Shown piece by piece: positions 7,040 through 13,908 of a stretch of DNA of 13,908 nt. The notes beneath the pieces are model-generated. The model saw only the letters and a program-made list of their open reading frames with translations, made no database searches and was not told the DNA's origin. Within the stretch, counting starts at the first letter, position 1, and every line of letters begins with the position of its first letter. Source of the stretch: Pyronema omphalodes (lineage: Eukaryota > Ascomycota > Pezizomycetes > Pezizales > Pyronemataceae); assembly GCA_024516155.1 (NCBI GenBank), contig JAJJXM010000212.1, positions 1-13,908 on the forward strand. The letters are read 5' to 3'. The position numbers and the translations under genes were made by a program.

Positions 7040-7331
7040 CGGAAGTTCGGAATAAGTTGTTTCTGCGGTAGCGACAAGGAATCCGCGATTGAAATGATGG
7101 TTGTTGATGTGGGTGGAGGGTGGTGTTGATGGAACCGGTTCGCGGGGCTTTTCTCAGGGGCCCGAAAACTCTTTTTCGATGAAAACTCAACGAAAAAGAG
7201 AGGGCCTGATCTGGAAATGCTGCGAATAGGTAATTAGGGGCTGCCAAATAATAATCCGCGATAAAATCTTGCGATTTCGGCGTGGTTGTTGAAAAGGCAG
7301 GGGGGGGTCGCTCTTTGCTGGGTGGTGTGCA
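7040..7331 (-). other. 5' UTR of element A
   Basis: A 292-nt leader lies between the element's 5' terminus (fixed by the target-site duplication) and the ORF1 ATG. It contains a strong hairpin (7155-7208) and a C8 run near the front (sense strand). LINE leaders usually contain the internal promoter, so one is expected here, though no motif was identified. It now also sits directly upstream of element B's remaining ORF1 on the other strand. Confidence 0.8.
7155..7208 (-). other. Long hairpin in 5' UTR of element A
   Basis: The arms ctctttttcg (7169-7178) and cgaaaaagag (7191-7200) are perfect 10-bp complements with a 12-nt loop. Outside them caggggccc (7155-7163) can pair with gggcctg (7202-7208), leaving a small bulge and an internal A-rich bubble. 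A folded RNA element of the leader is likely; its function is unknown. It is not a Rho-independent terminator, because this is a eukaryotic element. Confidence 0.65.
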
Positions 7332-7345
7332 GACCGCCATGGACA
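7332..7345. repeat. Target-site duplication of element A, right copy (14 bp)
   Basis: Second copy of gaccgccatggaca, identical to 337-350. Removing 351-7345 restores a continuous ORF1 start for element B, which independently supports the call. The copy keeps the in-frame ATG at 7339 in a strong initiation context (accgccATGG). Confidence 0.95.
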
Positions 7346-7832
7346 CTGACAGTTGCCCCGACACCGACTCCGAATCCGACTCTGACCTAAACCTCAACGA
7401 CAGCCAGCACGCAATAACTGCTACCGACGTCAACCCCAACCCCCAGCCTCAGCCCGACAACAACCTCCTCTCAGCCATCGCCGCTATGATTTCGAAAAAC
7501 ACCAACGACGCGCTCCGACCTATTGTCCATTCCATCGACACCATCAACAAAAGACTCGACAAAATCACAAAACCCAGCCCGCCCCCTCCGACACAGCCCC
7601 AACGTCAACCCCACCCCGAACAAACGACCACCGCCAACTCACCCCCCGACGACCTCCAATACTGGAAAGAACGATGCCGACTCCTGGAAAACGCCCTTCG
7701 CCACCACAACATCGCCATACCGACCTCTACCACTACTCGCCGCCACAACCCCCCCACGACCACTCACCAGCCGTGGACCTCCGGCACAACCGTCGCTGAC
7801 CTCTCCTTCCCCGCCCACGCCCCCAAAAGCGA

Positions 7833-7840
7833 CCCCCCCC
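7833..7840 (+). other. C8 run at the ORF1 frameshift of element B
   Basis: Homology to element A's ORF1 is in one frame before this run (PW then VADLSF) and in the +1 frame after it (TPPAK onward). A C7 run would keep the frame. This could be a replication slip, an assembly error, or, less likely, a programmed +1 site. Confidence 0.7.
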
Positions 7841-8756
7841 GCAAAACCGCACCCCCGACGCCAACGCACCCGCCCCCAGTCCGTCATGATACCCATCCCA
7901 CACCCTGCGGAAATCGACGTCAATACCAAAGCCCAACTGGGAAGGGCGATCAACGCTGCACTCACCCAGACGCAGGCGCCGCCTCACATGGCTGTCGCCA
8001 CGATCAGACAAGCCTCATCAGGCAACCTCATCGTGACCATGACAGACGGCACCACTGAATCCGAGCTGACCAAGAACCTAGGGACCATACACACAGCGAC
8101 GCAACAGGTCAACACCTCCATCGCCGCACCCCGCCTGAACGAGCGGTGGTATAAGCTCGCAGTTCATGGAATCCCCACGAGCCAATACCCCGACTCCCCC
8201 GACGCAATGCGCCTCCTCCAAGAGGAGATCGAACGCAGCAACGGACATGTCACCCTCGCGCAACCCCCCCGATATATGACGACCGCGGAGAAACGTGTGG
8301 GCAAGGAAGCGTCCAGTGTGGTTATTGCGGTACGTACCGCCGAAGAGCTCGCACTCCTGAAGCGCAAACGAGTCATGGTACTCTTCGAGCCCCGAAGAGT
8401 CACCGAGTACCACTCTGCCCGATGGACCGACCAGTGTCGGCGCTGCTTGCTCTTTGGCCACCACTACACCAACTGCACTGGACCGCAAGGCCCCACCTGC
8501 GGCATCTGCGGCCAGAACCACCCCACGGAAGACCACGCCTGCAACGACTGCCCCCAAAGCAAAGGTAAGAGTTGTGAGCACACTAGATGCCATTGCAAAA
8601 ACTGCGCGGACGCCAACTTCCCCGACCTCGACCACCCAGGCTTCAGCAAGCAATGCCCCGTACGCATCCGCATATTCAAAGAAGCCTGGACAGCGTCACA
8701 AAACCCCGCCGCCGCCCCACCCAACCCAGCCGACAGAGACACTGAGATGAACGCCC

Positions 8757-8764
8757 ATGTCTAG
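8757..8764 (+). promoter_or_regulatory. ORF1/ORF2 overlap ATGTCTAG (element B)
   Basis: The ORF2 ATG at 8757-8759 and the ORF1 stop TAG at 8762-8764 overlap by 8 nt, the same spacing as in element A despite a changed middle. Coupled termination and reinitiation is the natural reading. Confidence 0.7.
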
Positions 8765-9486
8765 CTACAACAGACTGGCAGCAACCATACGGATCGTCTC
8801 CCACAACGTGAACCGACAACGAACAGCACTCGATGCGCTGCTGAATAGCGCACACAACACAGCCGACATAATCCTAATACAAGAAATTCACATAACCGAC
8901 ATAACATACGCCACCACACACCCATCTTTCACACTGGTCTTGCCACCGCGTGGAGATAGAACCACCAACAGAACAGCCGCCTATGTGACCAGGACAAACC
9001 CATACCTCAGGGTTTCTCAGCGCACCTTCATATGCGCGGATCCTGACCTCCAGGTCCTTGAGGTAGGCACCGACTTAATTCCTTCTTTCTTTCTTTTTAA
9101 TATATACAACGAAAAACACCCCGAAAGCAATATTTATACCATCCCGAGAGCCCTCACCCCCCTCCCCCTCCCCCGCAGGTGCATCATCACAGGTGACCTC
9201 AACGCTCACCATGCCCTGTGGAACTCCTCCACACGTTCCCCCACCCGCGCCACCGAAATAGTTGACCTCATCGAACAACGAGACTGGACCCTCGTGTCCG
9301 TCCCTGACATTCCCACCTACTACTACAACCAAGGCCGCAGTTCTTCCGTCCTCGACCTGACCCTAGCATCGCCCCACATGGCAGAGGAAACAATCAACTG
9401 GGCAATTGACGACGACAACGCTACGGGATCTGACCATGAAGTCATACGTTTCGAAGTGCACACAACCCACCCAGACGCTGAAACAA

Positions 9487-9494
9487 CCCCCCCC
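9487..9494 (+). other. C8 run at the ORF2 frameshift of element B
   Basis: Before the run the endonuclease frame reads through; after it the homologous sequence is one base further on. Seven Cs would restore ETTPPTNRLNW, matching element A's TTRLNW. It is the second C8 lesion in this element, with the same sign (+1). Confidence 0.75.
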
Positions 9495-10230
9495 AACAAA
9501 CCGACTAAACTGGAAAAAGACGGATTGGGAGCTCTTCGCCGAAACCCTCCGTGCCTCGTGCTTAGCCCTCACACCATCATGGACACAATACCGCAACCAC
9601 CCTACCACAGACAACCTCGATGCGTGGGCGGAGTCAATACGTGATGCCATCCTTAATGCCGCGACTACGTCCACCCCTGTACTACAAGTGACCCCACAAT
9701 CGAAAAGATGGTGGACCGCAGAAGTCACCGAGGCAAGGAAAAAGATGACCAAAGCAAGACGTAAGTGGAAACGCAAACGTGACGATAGATCCCACCTAAA
9801 CTACAAACAACACCGAAACGAAAACTACAGGACCATTCGAACGGCGAAAGATGCAAAGTGGAAGGAATATCTTTCCCAAGCCGAAGGACCCGATGTGTGG
9901 CAGGCATTTAGGTACACCAACCCTCGGCGTGCTCAGCTAACACCAAACCTCCGCGCAATGATAAACGGCCAAGAAACAATCTGCAGCTCCTTCGACGCAA
10001 AGGTAGAGGCCTTCCAAAAGTTGTTTCCCCCGCCGCCGCCACCACCGCCTCCGTCCGTCCTCCCCCCGCGCCGCGAGTTGCAGTGGACAACCTTCACACC
10101 GACAGAGGTAGAAACAGCGATATTCTCCTCCTCACCGAAGAAGGCGCCCGGACCCGATGGGCTCACATTCGCCTGCCTAAGCCAAGCAGACCTTGCCATC
10201 CCCGAACACATGAACAACCTCTACGCCACA

Positions 10231-10233
10231 TGA
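10231..10233 (+). other. Premature TGA in element B ORF2
   Basis: In the main ORF2 frame the codon after NNLYAT is TGA, and homology continues without a gap on the far side (GTVGYHPRCWRQATTV). Element A has Leu at this position (STLGTKGYHP). A point mutation is the simplest explanation. Confidence 0.85.
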
Positions 10234-12773
10234 GGGACGGTAGGCTACCATCCGCGATGCTGGCGCCAGGCCACCACAGTCATTATCGCCAAACCCAACA
10301 AGCCGGATTACAGCAATCCAAAGGCATACCGTCCGATTGCGCTCCTAAACTGCCTTGGGAAGACCCTCGAAAAACTAATGGCCACTCGCCTAGGCACGAT
10401 GGCAGACTCTCACGACTTACTACATAGAGACCAAATAGGCGGACGCCCGCAGAGATCAGCAATTGACGCGGCGATGGCGCTGGTGCACGACGTCGAGATT
10501 GGGAAATCTCACGGAATGCTAACCTCTGCCCTCTTCCTCGATGTTCGTGGAGCGTTCGACAACGTCTCTGCTGACCGCCTCCAACAAACATTACGACAGC
10601 TTGGGTGCCCGCGACCAGTAGTATCGTGGTGCCAGTCTTTCCTCGCAGATCGCACGATCGCTCTAGCGTTCGATGGGCGAACTGATACGCAACGCCCAGG
10701 GCAAACAGGCATCCCACAAGGTTCCCCTGCATCCCCCATACTTTGCTTATTATACCTCCGCCCATTATTCGACGAACTAGCACAGGTACACCCGTACGCC
10801 TGGACACCCAGCTACATTGACGACGTAGCGATCGTCGTCCAGGGACGCACCAGAAAAGCGAACGCCCGCGCACTTGAGAACATCACGACAACAGCCTTTC
10901 GGTGGGCCGACGCAAACGCCGTTGCATTTGACGATGCCAAGTCAGGGCTCCTGCATTTCCACTGGGCACGCACCGATAGCATCACTGAGGAGGAAAAAGT
11001 TAAGTTACCAAACGGTACAGTTATCACACCGGGAACACAAGGAGGAGAGAAGGACGTTGTGAGGTGGATAGGCCTGTATTTAGATAGGAAACTTAACTTT
11101 AGAAAACATGTAGCTAGACGAGTAACCGCCGCGCAAAGAACTCTGAACGCACTGTGTAGGTTGGCACGGTACGAAACAGGTCTGTCCCCCGTTGCTACAA
11201 GACTAATCTACCAGGCGTGTGTCCAGTCGAGAGCAGACTACGGCGCAGAGATATGGTGGAACCAACAAAAAGACCTTGCCCGCACCCTCCAGAATCAACA
11301 GAACACCGCCCTCCGAAGGATTCTCAACGCTTTCGCCTCTACTCCGATCCTGGCCCTCCACAATGAATCCGCACTCCCTCCCGTCACAATACGTCTTGAC
11401 AACCGCCAGCGGAAATACGCCCTACGCACCCTCACCTTACCCGCCTCGCACCCTGTCATCACACGCTGCCCCGTCTCGTTTCCCGCCCCGAGTATCGATG
11501 ATGCCTCCATCAACCCGGACACCGAGTACCACCACCCGTGGCACGTCCCAGGACAAGCCCCGTCCCGCCTCCTGCACGTCATCAGCACCCTCTCCCCGTG
11601 GGTCCAACCAAACGCCGAAATCGAGGACACCTCCCAGAACATCCCCGACGACGACCTCGCCCCTACATTAACGATCGACATCTCCTCCCCCCCGAAGGCT
11701 GACGCTGCCGACGACCACCTCCTCCTCCTCCACGCCCTTCGCCAACGATCGGATACTATCCTACTGTACACAGACGGCTCTCAACTAGACGGCATAACAG
11801 GCGCAGGATACACCATCCCCCACGGGCTACCACGACCTGTCAACTCCATAGTGCCCATGGGCGACAGAACAGAAGTCTTCGACGCGGAAGTTATGGCCAT
11901 CCACGAAGGACTCAGGACATGCCTGACACATATTCGACGCAACGACCTATACGACAAACACATCCACATTTTTACCGACAACCAGGCCGCGATACGTCGA
12001 GCCTCTCACCTCCGTCGAGGCCCCGGCCAGGAGCTCTCCCGGGCCATCCACAACACCGCTCACGACCTTCACAATCACGGTACCTCAATTACCATCCACT
12101 GGGTCCCAGGACACACCAGCGTCCCCGGAAACGAAGCCGCCGACGAACTGGCCCGACAGGCGACAACAGTACCGCCTCGCCGACAAATCCCGATATCCCT
12201 CACTTGGCTGCGCCGCCGCGCTCGAGAGAGGTACACCGCAGACTGGGCTACCTGGTTCACCTCTTCCCCTCGACCGCGCACGTACGCCGCCACACACCGC
12301 CGCAAAATGGACACCGCGTACACCGAAAACCCCCGCTGGATATCAACTGCAATCCTGGGTCTTCGCACCGGCCACGGGTACTTCCTCAACTGTTTGGCCC
12401 ACCCTCCATCCGACGCATACCCCTCCCGCAGCTGCAGCTGCCCAATCCACCCACCGCAGACGCCTCGACACCTCCTCCTGAGCTGCCCCGAATTCCAGGC
12501 CGCTCGCTCCACACTCAGGAAGGACCTCAAACTCAGACAACACTCCCGGATCAACTTTAACACCATTCTGGACACCCCCTCCGGCACCAAGGCTCTTTCC
12601 ACCTTTATCTCTGCAACCAAGGTTGCTACCTCGACCTGGGCACACTCCCGGCTAGAGAAGCCTCGCAGAAGGGGATAGACCCCTACCGCGGACTACACTG
12701 ACCACAGTACCTTAGGAACTTTCGCGTGCGCTGATTTTGCAGTGCTTTCTTACTTAGGATTTCTGTTTTGTTT

Positions 12774-12793
12774 AAAAAAAAAAAAAAAAAAAA
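12774..12793 (+). other. Internal A20 run in 3' UTR of element B
   Basis: Twenty consecutive A residues lie 95 nt after the ORF2 stop. Taken alone it looks like a poly-A tail, but the sequence after it matches the 3' UTR of element A, whose real end is independently fixed about 750 nt further on. It is therefore internal. Confidence 0.8.
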
Positions 12794-13211
12794 GGGACAA
12801 GAAAGAGGGGAAGGTAGAAGAGGGATAGACGGTGAGAAAGGGAACGGGCACGCGGTGACGGGATCGGGCTGGGGTCGTTGCTTGGGTCTGCTTGGGGTTC
12901 GGGTGTTTTGAGTTTTCTTTTCTTTGTCTTTCAATTGTTTGTCTTACGGGTTGGAGTTGTTTTATGGTACGGCGAGTGAGAAGGGCACGGATGATGGAAT
13001 GGTGCACGGAAAGGGAGATGACGGGGACGGCAGGCAAGAGAGGGCAGACGAGTTTCTTTTGTACTTTCCTTTGTTTGGGTGCGACAATGTTTTTCTTATG
13101 TTCGAAGGGCGGGAGGAGTGCGAGGAGTTGCGAAAGGAGAGAGAGGGGCGCGGGGAAGGGGCAGAGGAGGACGACGGGAGTCTTTCTTTTTTCCTTTTCT
13201 TTTTCTTTTGT

Positions 13212-13296
13212 ACGCGGAGGAAACAAAGGCGGTAAAATGGCTAAACATGGGACGGGGAAGGGAGGAGGAAAGGGAGGAGCCCGGCGAGGCGGCCTC
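13212..13296 (+). other. Conserved 3' UTR block with G-run tract (element B)
   Basis: The order matches element A: gcggaggaaacaaaggcgg, then G-runs at 13249-13251, 13254-13257, 13260-13262 and 13272-13274, then cccggcgaggcggcctc (13280-13296). Conservation of this block in two diverged subfamilies suggests a constrained RNA feature, possibly a G-quadruplex. Confidence 0.6.
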
Positions 13297-13311
13297 TGTG
13301 CAAGCAGGGCA

Positions 13312-13524
13312 CTTGGAACATCAGACGCGCTTGGACAAGAAACCCCCGTAGTATACAGTGGGGACAGACCGCACAACCACAACGATCAAGAGGAGGAGAC
13401 TGGTAGAGGTGGAGACTGGGTTTTTGCTTTTACATTTCTTTCTTCTTCTCTTTTGTATTTATCTGTCCCTTGTCATAACCTTCGGGTTGCAAACAAGTAA
13501 TGAGAGAACAAACAAACAAACAAA
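13312..13524 (+). repeat. 3'-end tandem repeat, copy 1
   Basis: A 213-bp unit from cttggaacatcagacgcg to the end of the CAAA tail. It is nearly identical to the next unit; differences include an extra T at about 13350, a few substitutions nearby, and a single change in the ctggtagagg/ctggttgagg segment. It is the authentic 3' end of element B. Confidence 0.9.
13476..13489 (+). other. Conserved 3'-terminal hairpin of element B
   Basis: The sequence taaccttcgggttg forms an AACC/GGTT stem with a C(TTCG)G loop, a very stable tetraloop in RNA. It stands shortly before the tail, as in element A (389-402), and recurs at 13688-13701. Confidence 0.65.
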
Positions 13525-13525
13525 C
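13507..13525 (+). repeat. CAAA-repeat tail of element B
   Basis: Four and a half AAAC units end the element. The same number of units ends copy 2 (13719-13737). The unit differs from element A's AAAT. Confidence 0.85.
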
Positions 13526-13687
13526 TTGGAACATCAGATGCGCTTGGACAAGAAACCCCCGTAGTAACAGTCGGGACAGACCCCACAACCACAACGATCA
13601 AGAGGAGGAGACTGGTTGAGGTGGAGACTGGGTTTTTGCTTTTACATTTCTTTCTTCTTCTCTTTTGTATTTATCTGTCCCTTGTCA

Positions 13688-13701
13688 TAACCTTCGGGTT
13701 G
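13688..13701 (+). other. 3'-terminal hairpin, second copy
   Basis: Identical to 13476-13489, exactly 212 bp further on, within tandem copy 2. Confidence 0.65.
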
Positions 13702-13718
13702 CAAACAAGTAATGAGAG

Positions 13719-13737
13719 AACAAACAAACAAACAAAC
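13719..13737 (+). repeat. CAAA-repeat tail, second copy
   Basis: Same length and unit as 13507-13525; immediately followed by the ORF1 fragment of another element. Confidence 0.85.
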
Positions 13738-13866
13738 CCTTCCCAGAGAGCTCCAAAATAGCAATCGGAGTCGCCGTCAATGACGCCTTGCGCAAAGCAA
13801 ATGCTCCTGAGAGCGTTTCTACCTCAATGGTGAAGAAGAACATGAAGGGAAATCTTATTTTGACCC
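13738..13866 (+). pseudogene. ORF1 fragment of a third related LINE (element C)
   Basis: One frame (codons from 13740) reads FPESSKIAIGVAVNDALRKA and later KKNMKGNLILTP. This lines up with residues 352-391 of element A's ORF1 (LPDSSKVAIGLAVNEALHKA ... RKNLAGSLMLTP) and is distinct from element B's version. It has no start of its own and is cut off by the poly-C tract and the window end. It is either a 5'-truncated copy or the host element into which element B inserted; the window does not show which. Confidence 0.8.
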
Positions 13867-13908
13867 CCCCCCCCCCCCCCCCCCACCCACCCCCCCCCCC
13901 ACCCCCCC
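13864..13908. repeat. Poly-C tract at window end
   Basis: Runs of 21, 3, 11 and 7 Cs separated by single As fill the end of the window. They begin exactly inside the ORF1 homology of element C, where relatives have mixed codons. This may be a true C-rich microsatellite or a sequencing/assembly artefact near a contig end. Confidence 0.8.

Larger units (their letters stand above)
351..7331 (-). mobile_element. Full-length non-LTR retrotransposon (element A), nested antisense in element B
   Basis: On the minus strand this is a complete LINE of about 7.0 kb: 5' UTR (7331-7040), ORF1 (7039-5129), ORF2 (5136 to 1363, or to 1136 if a frameshift is allowed for), a 3' UTR of about 785 bp, and an AAAT-repeat tail ending at 351. 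Both ends are fixed by the flanking 14-bp direct repeats 337-350 and 7332-7345, which are identical. The ORF set (zinc-knuckle ORF1; APE endonuclease, RT and RNase H in ORF2) matches Tad1/I-like LINEs. It has no LTRs and no introns. It interrupts the beginning of element B's ORF1 in the opposite orientation, so it inserted later. The identical duplications and nearly intact ORFs suggest a fairly recent insertion. Clade assignment is from architecture only. Confidence 0.93.
7339..8764 (+). pseudogene. Element B ORF1, zinc-knuckle protein, disrupted
   Basis: This is the main part of element B's gag-like ORF1, broken in two ways. Element A separates it from its first codons (332-350), although an in-frame ATG at 7339 survives in the duplicated target. 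The N-terminal half (acidic Asp/Ser stretch, then LQYWKERC) is in the frame of 7339. The homologous remainder, from about 7841, is in the +1 frame and is open to the TAG at 8762-8764. The switch falls at the C8 run 7833-7840; one C fewer restores the frame, giving about 478 residues from the original start. The conserved core has PRLNERWYKLAVHGIPTS and QPPRYM, then three Cys/His clusters (CRRCLLFGHHYTNC, CGICGQNHPTEDHAC, and a CX2C cluster with a late Cys), as in element A. Much shorter than A's ORF1 mainly because of a shorter N-terminal region. Confidence 0.9.
8757..12678 (+). pseudogene. Element B ORF2: endonuclease, RT, RNase H, with one frameshift and one stop
   Basis: This homologue of element A's ORF2 runs its full length (about 1306 residues if repaired). 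The endonuclease segment (SHNVNR, QE, GDLNAHH, SVLDLTLA, GSDHE) is open from 8757. At the C8 run 9487-9494 homology moves to the +1 frame (RLNWKKTDWE). A TGA at 10231-10233 then interrupts the same frame just before the RT core (after NNLYAT, at a Leu position in element A). The RT follows: FLDVRGAFDN near 10531-10560, GIPQGSPASP, and YIDD at 10813-10824. RNase H has Asp 11773, Glu 11887, Asp 11977 and Asp 12142. The C-terminal CSC...HLLLSC finger (about 12430-12490) is complete here, unlike in element A. The stretch 10234-12678 remains open, but an RT-RNase H fragment without endonuclease would not mobilise itself. Confidence 0.92.
7332..13525 (+). mobile_element. Main body of interrupted non-LTR retrotransposon (element B)
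   Basis: This is the rest of the + strand LINE after the insertion of element A. It contains most of ORF1, all of ORF2, and a 3' UTR ending in a CAAA-repeat tail at 13525. It is clearly homologous to element A along both ORFs and in the 3' UTR, but it is a different subfamily: ORF1 is about 478 codons against 636, and the tail repeat differs. It carries more lesions than element A: the insertion itself, two +1 frameshifts in C8 runs, and an in-frame TGA. This agrees with its being the older copy. It cannot encode its own retrotransposition as it stands. Confidence 0.9.
12679..13525 (+). other. 3' UTR of element B
   Basis: This stretch of about 850 nt follows the ORF2 stop: a short unique region, an A20 run, a G/A-rich stretch with U-rich islands, a conserved block (13212-13330), a terminal hairpin and a CAAA tail. 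It is homologous to element A's 3' UTR in its last 310 nt or so, and similar in composition before that. Open frames on either strand are low-complexity and have no recognisable domains. Confidence 0.8.
13525..13737 (+). repeat. 3'-end tandem repeat, copy 2 (5'-truncated element end)
   Basis: About 212 bp repeating the last part of element B, starting inside the conserved 3' UTR block and ending in its own hairpin and CAAA tail. It looks like a severely 5'-truncated insertion placed directly behind the first tail, or a local tandem duplication. The few differences between copies indicate a young event. Confidence 0.85.

Noticed and set aside
7282..7338. Upstream start (7282) for the plus-strand ORF into element B ORF1
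   Set aside because: These codons belong to element A's 5' UTR in antisense. The open frame across the junction is accidental; the original start is 332, and the surviving one is 7339.
12750..13500. Open frames on both strands in the 3' UTR of element B
   Set aside because: Low-complexity composition, no domain, and homologous to the untranslated region of element A, where the frames are not conserved.
13864..13908. Poly-C as a telomeric or recombination signal
   Set aside because: No regular unit beyond C-runs with single As, and it interrupts an ORF1 homology; a microsatellite or assembly artefact is more likely.

Overview
This window contains no ordinary host gene that I can recognise. 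It is a nest of non-LTR (LINE-type) retrotransposons from a eukaryotic, GC-rich, intron-poor genome. The elements have two ORFs: ORF1 is a zinc-knuckle nucleic-acid-binding protein, and ORF2 carries an APE-type endonuclease, a reverse transcriptase, an RNase H and a C-terminal zinc finger. This architecture fits the Tad1/I-like group of LINEs. Together with the base composition it suggests a fungus, most likely a basidiomycete, but that assignment is an inference and is only moderately secure.

Layout. Element B is the older copy, on the + strand. It occupies 1-350 (5' UTR and the first six codons of ORF1) and resumes at 7332. Element A is the younger copy, on the - strand, at 351-7331. It is full length and sits antisense inside the start of element B's ORF1. 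A perfect 14-bp target-site duplication proves the nesting: 337-350 and 7332-7345 are identical and directly flank the tail and the 5' end of element A. Element B continues with ORF1 (to 8764), ORF2 (8757-12678) and a long 3' UTR ending in a CAAA-repeat tail at 13525. A second, 212-bp copy of B's 3' end follows in tandem (13525-13737). The window then closes with an ORF1 fragment of a third related LINE, which runs into a poly-C tract at the window end.

How the parts work together. In both elements ORF1 and ORF2 overlap by exactly 8 nt (ATGNNTAG), which suggests coupled termination-reinitiation. Both carry an A-run immediately or shortly after ORF2. It is not the 3' end: a shared 3' UTR follows, with a purine-rich G-run block and a terminal AACC/GGTT hairpin before the microsatellite tail. 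The tails differ, AAAT repeats in A and AAAC repeats in B.

State of decay. A has an intact ORF1 and an ORF2 that is open except for one frameshift near its end, which removes half of the terminal zinc finger. B has been split by A, has +1 frameshifts in two C8 runs (one per ORF), and has a TGA stop inside ORF2. The homopolymer frameshifts could be genuine decay or assembly errors. No rRNA, tRNA, CRISPR or host gene was found.
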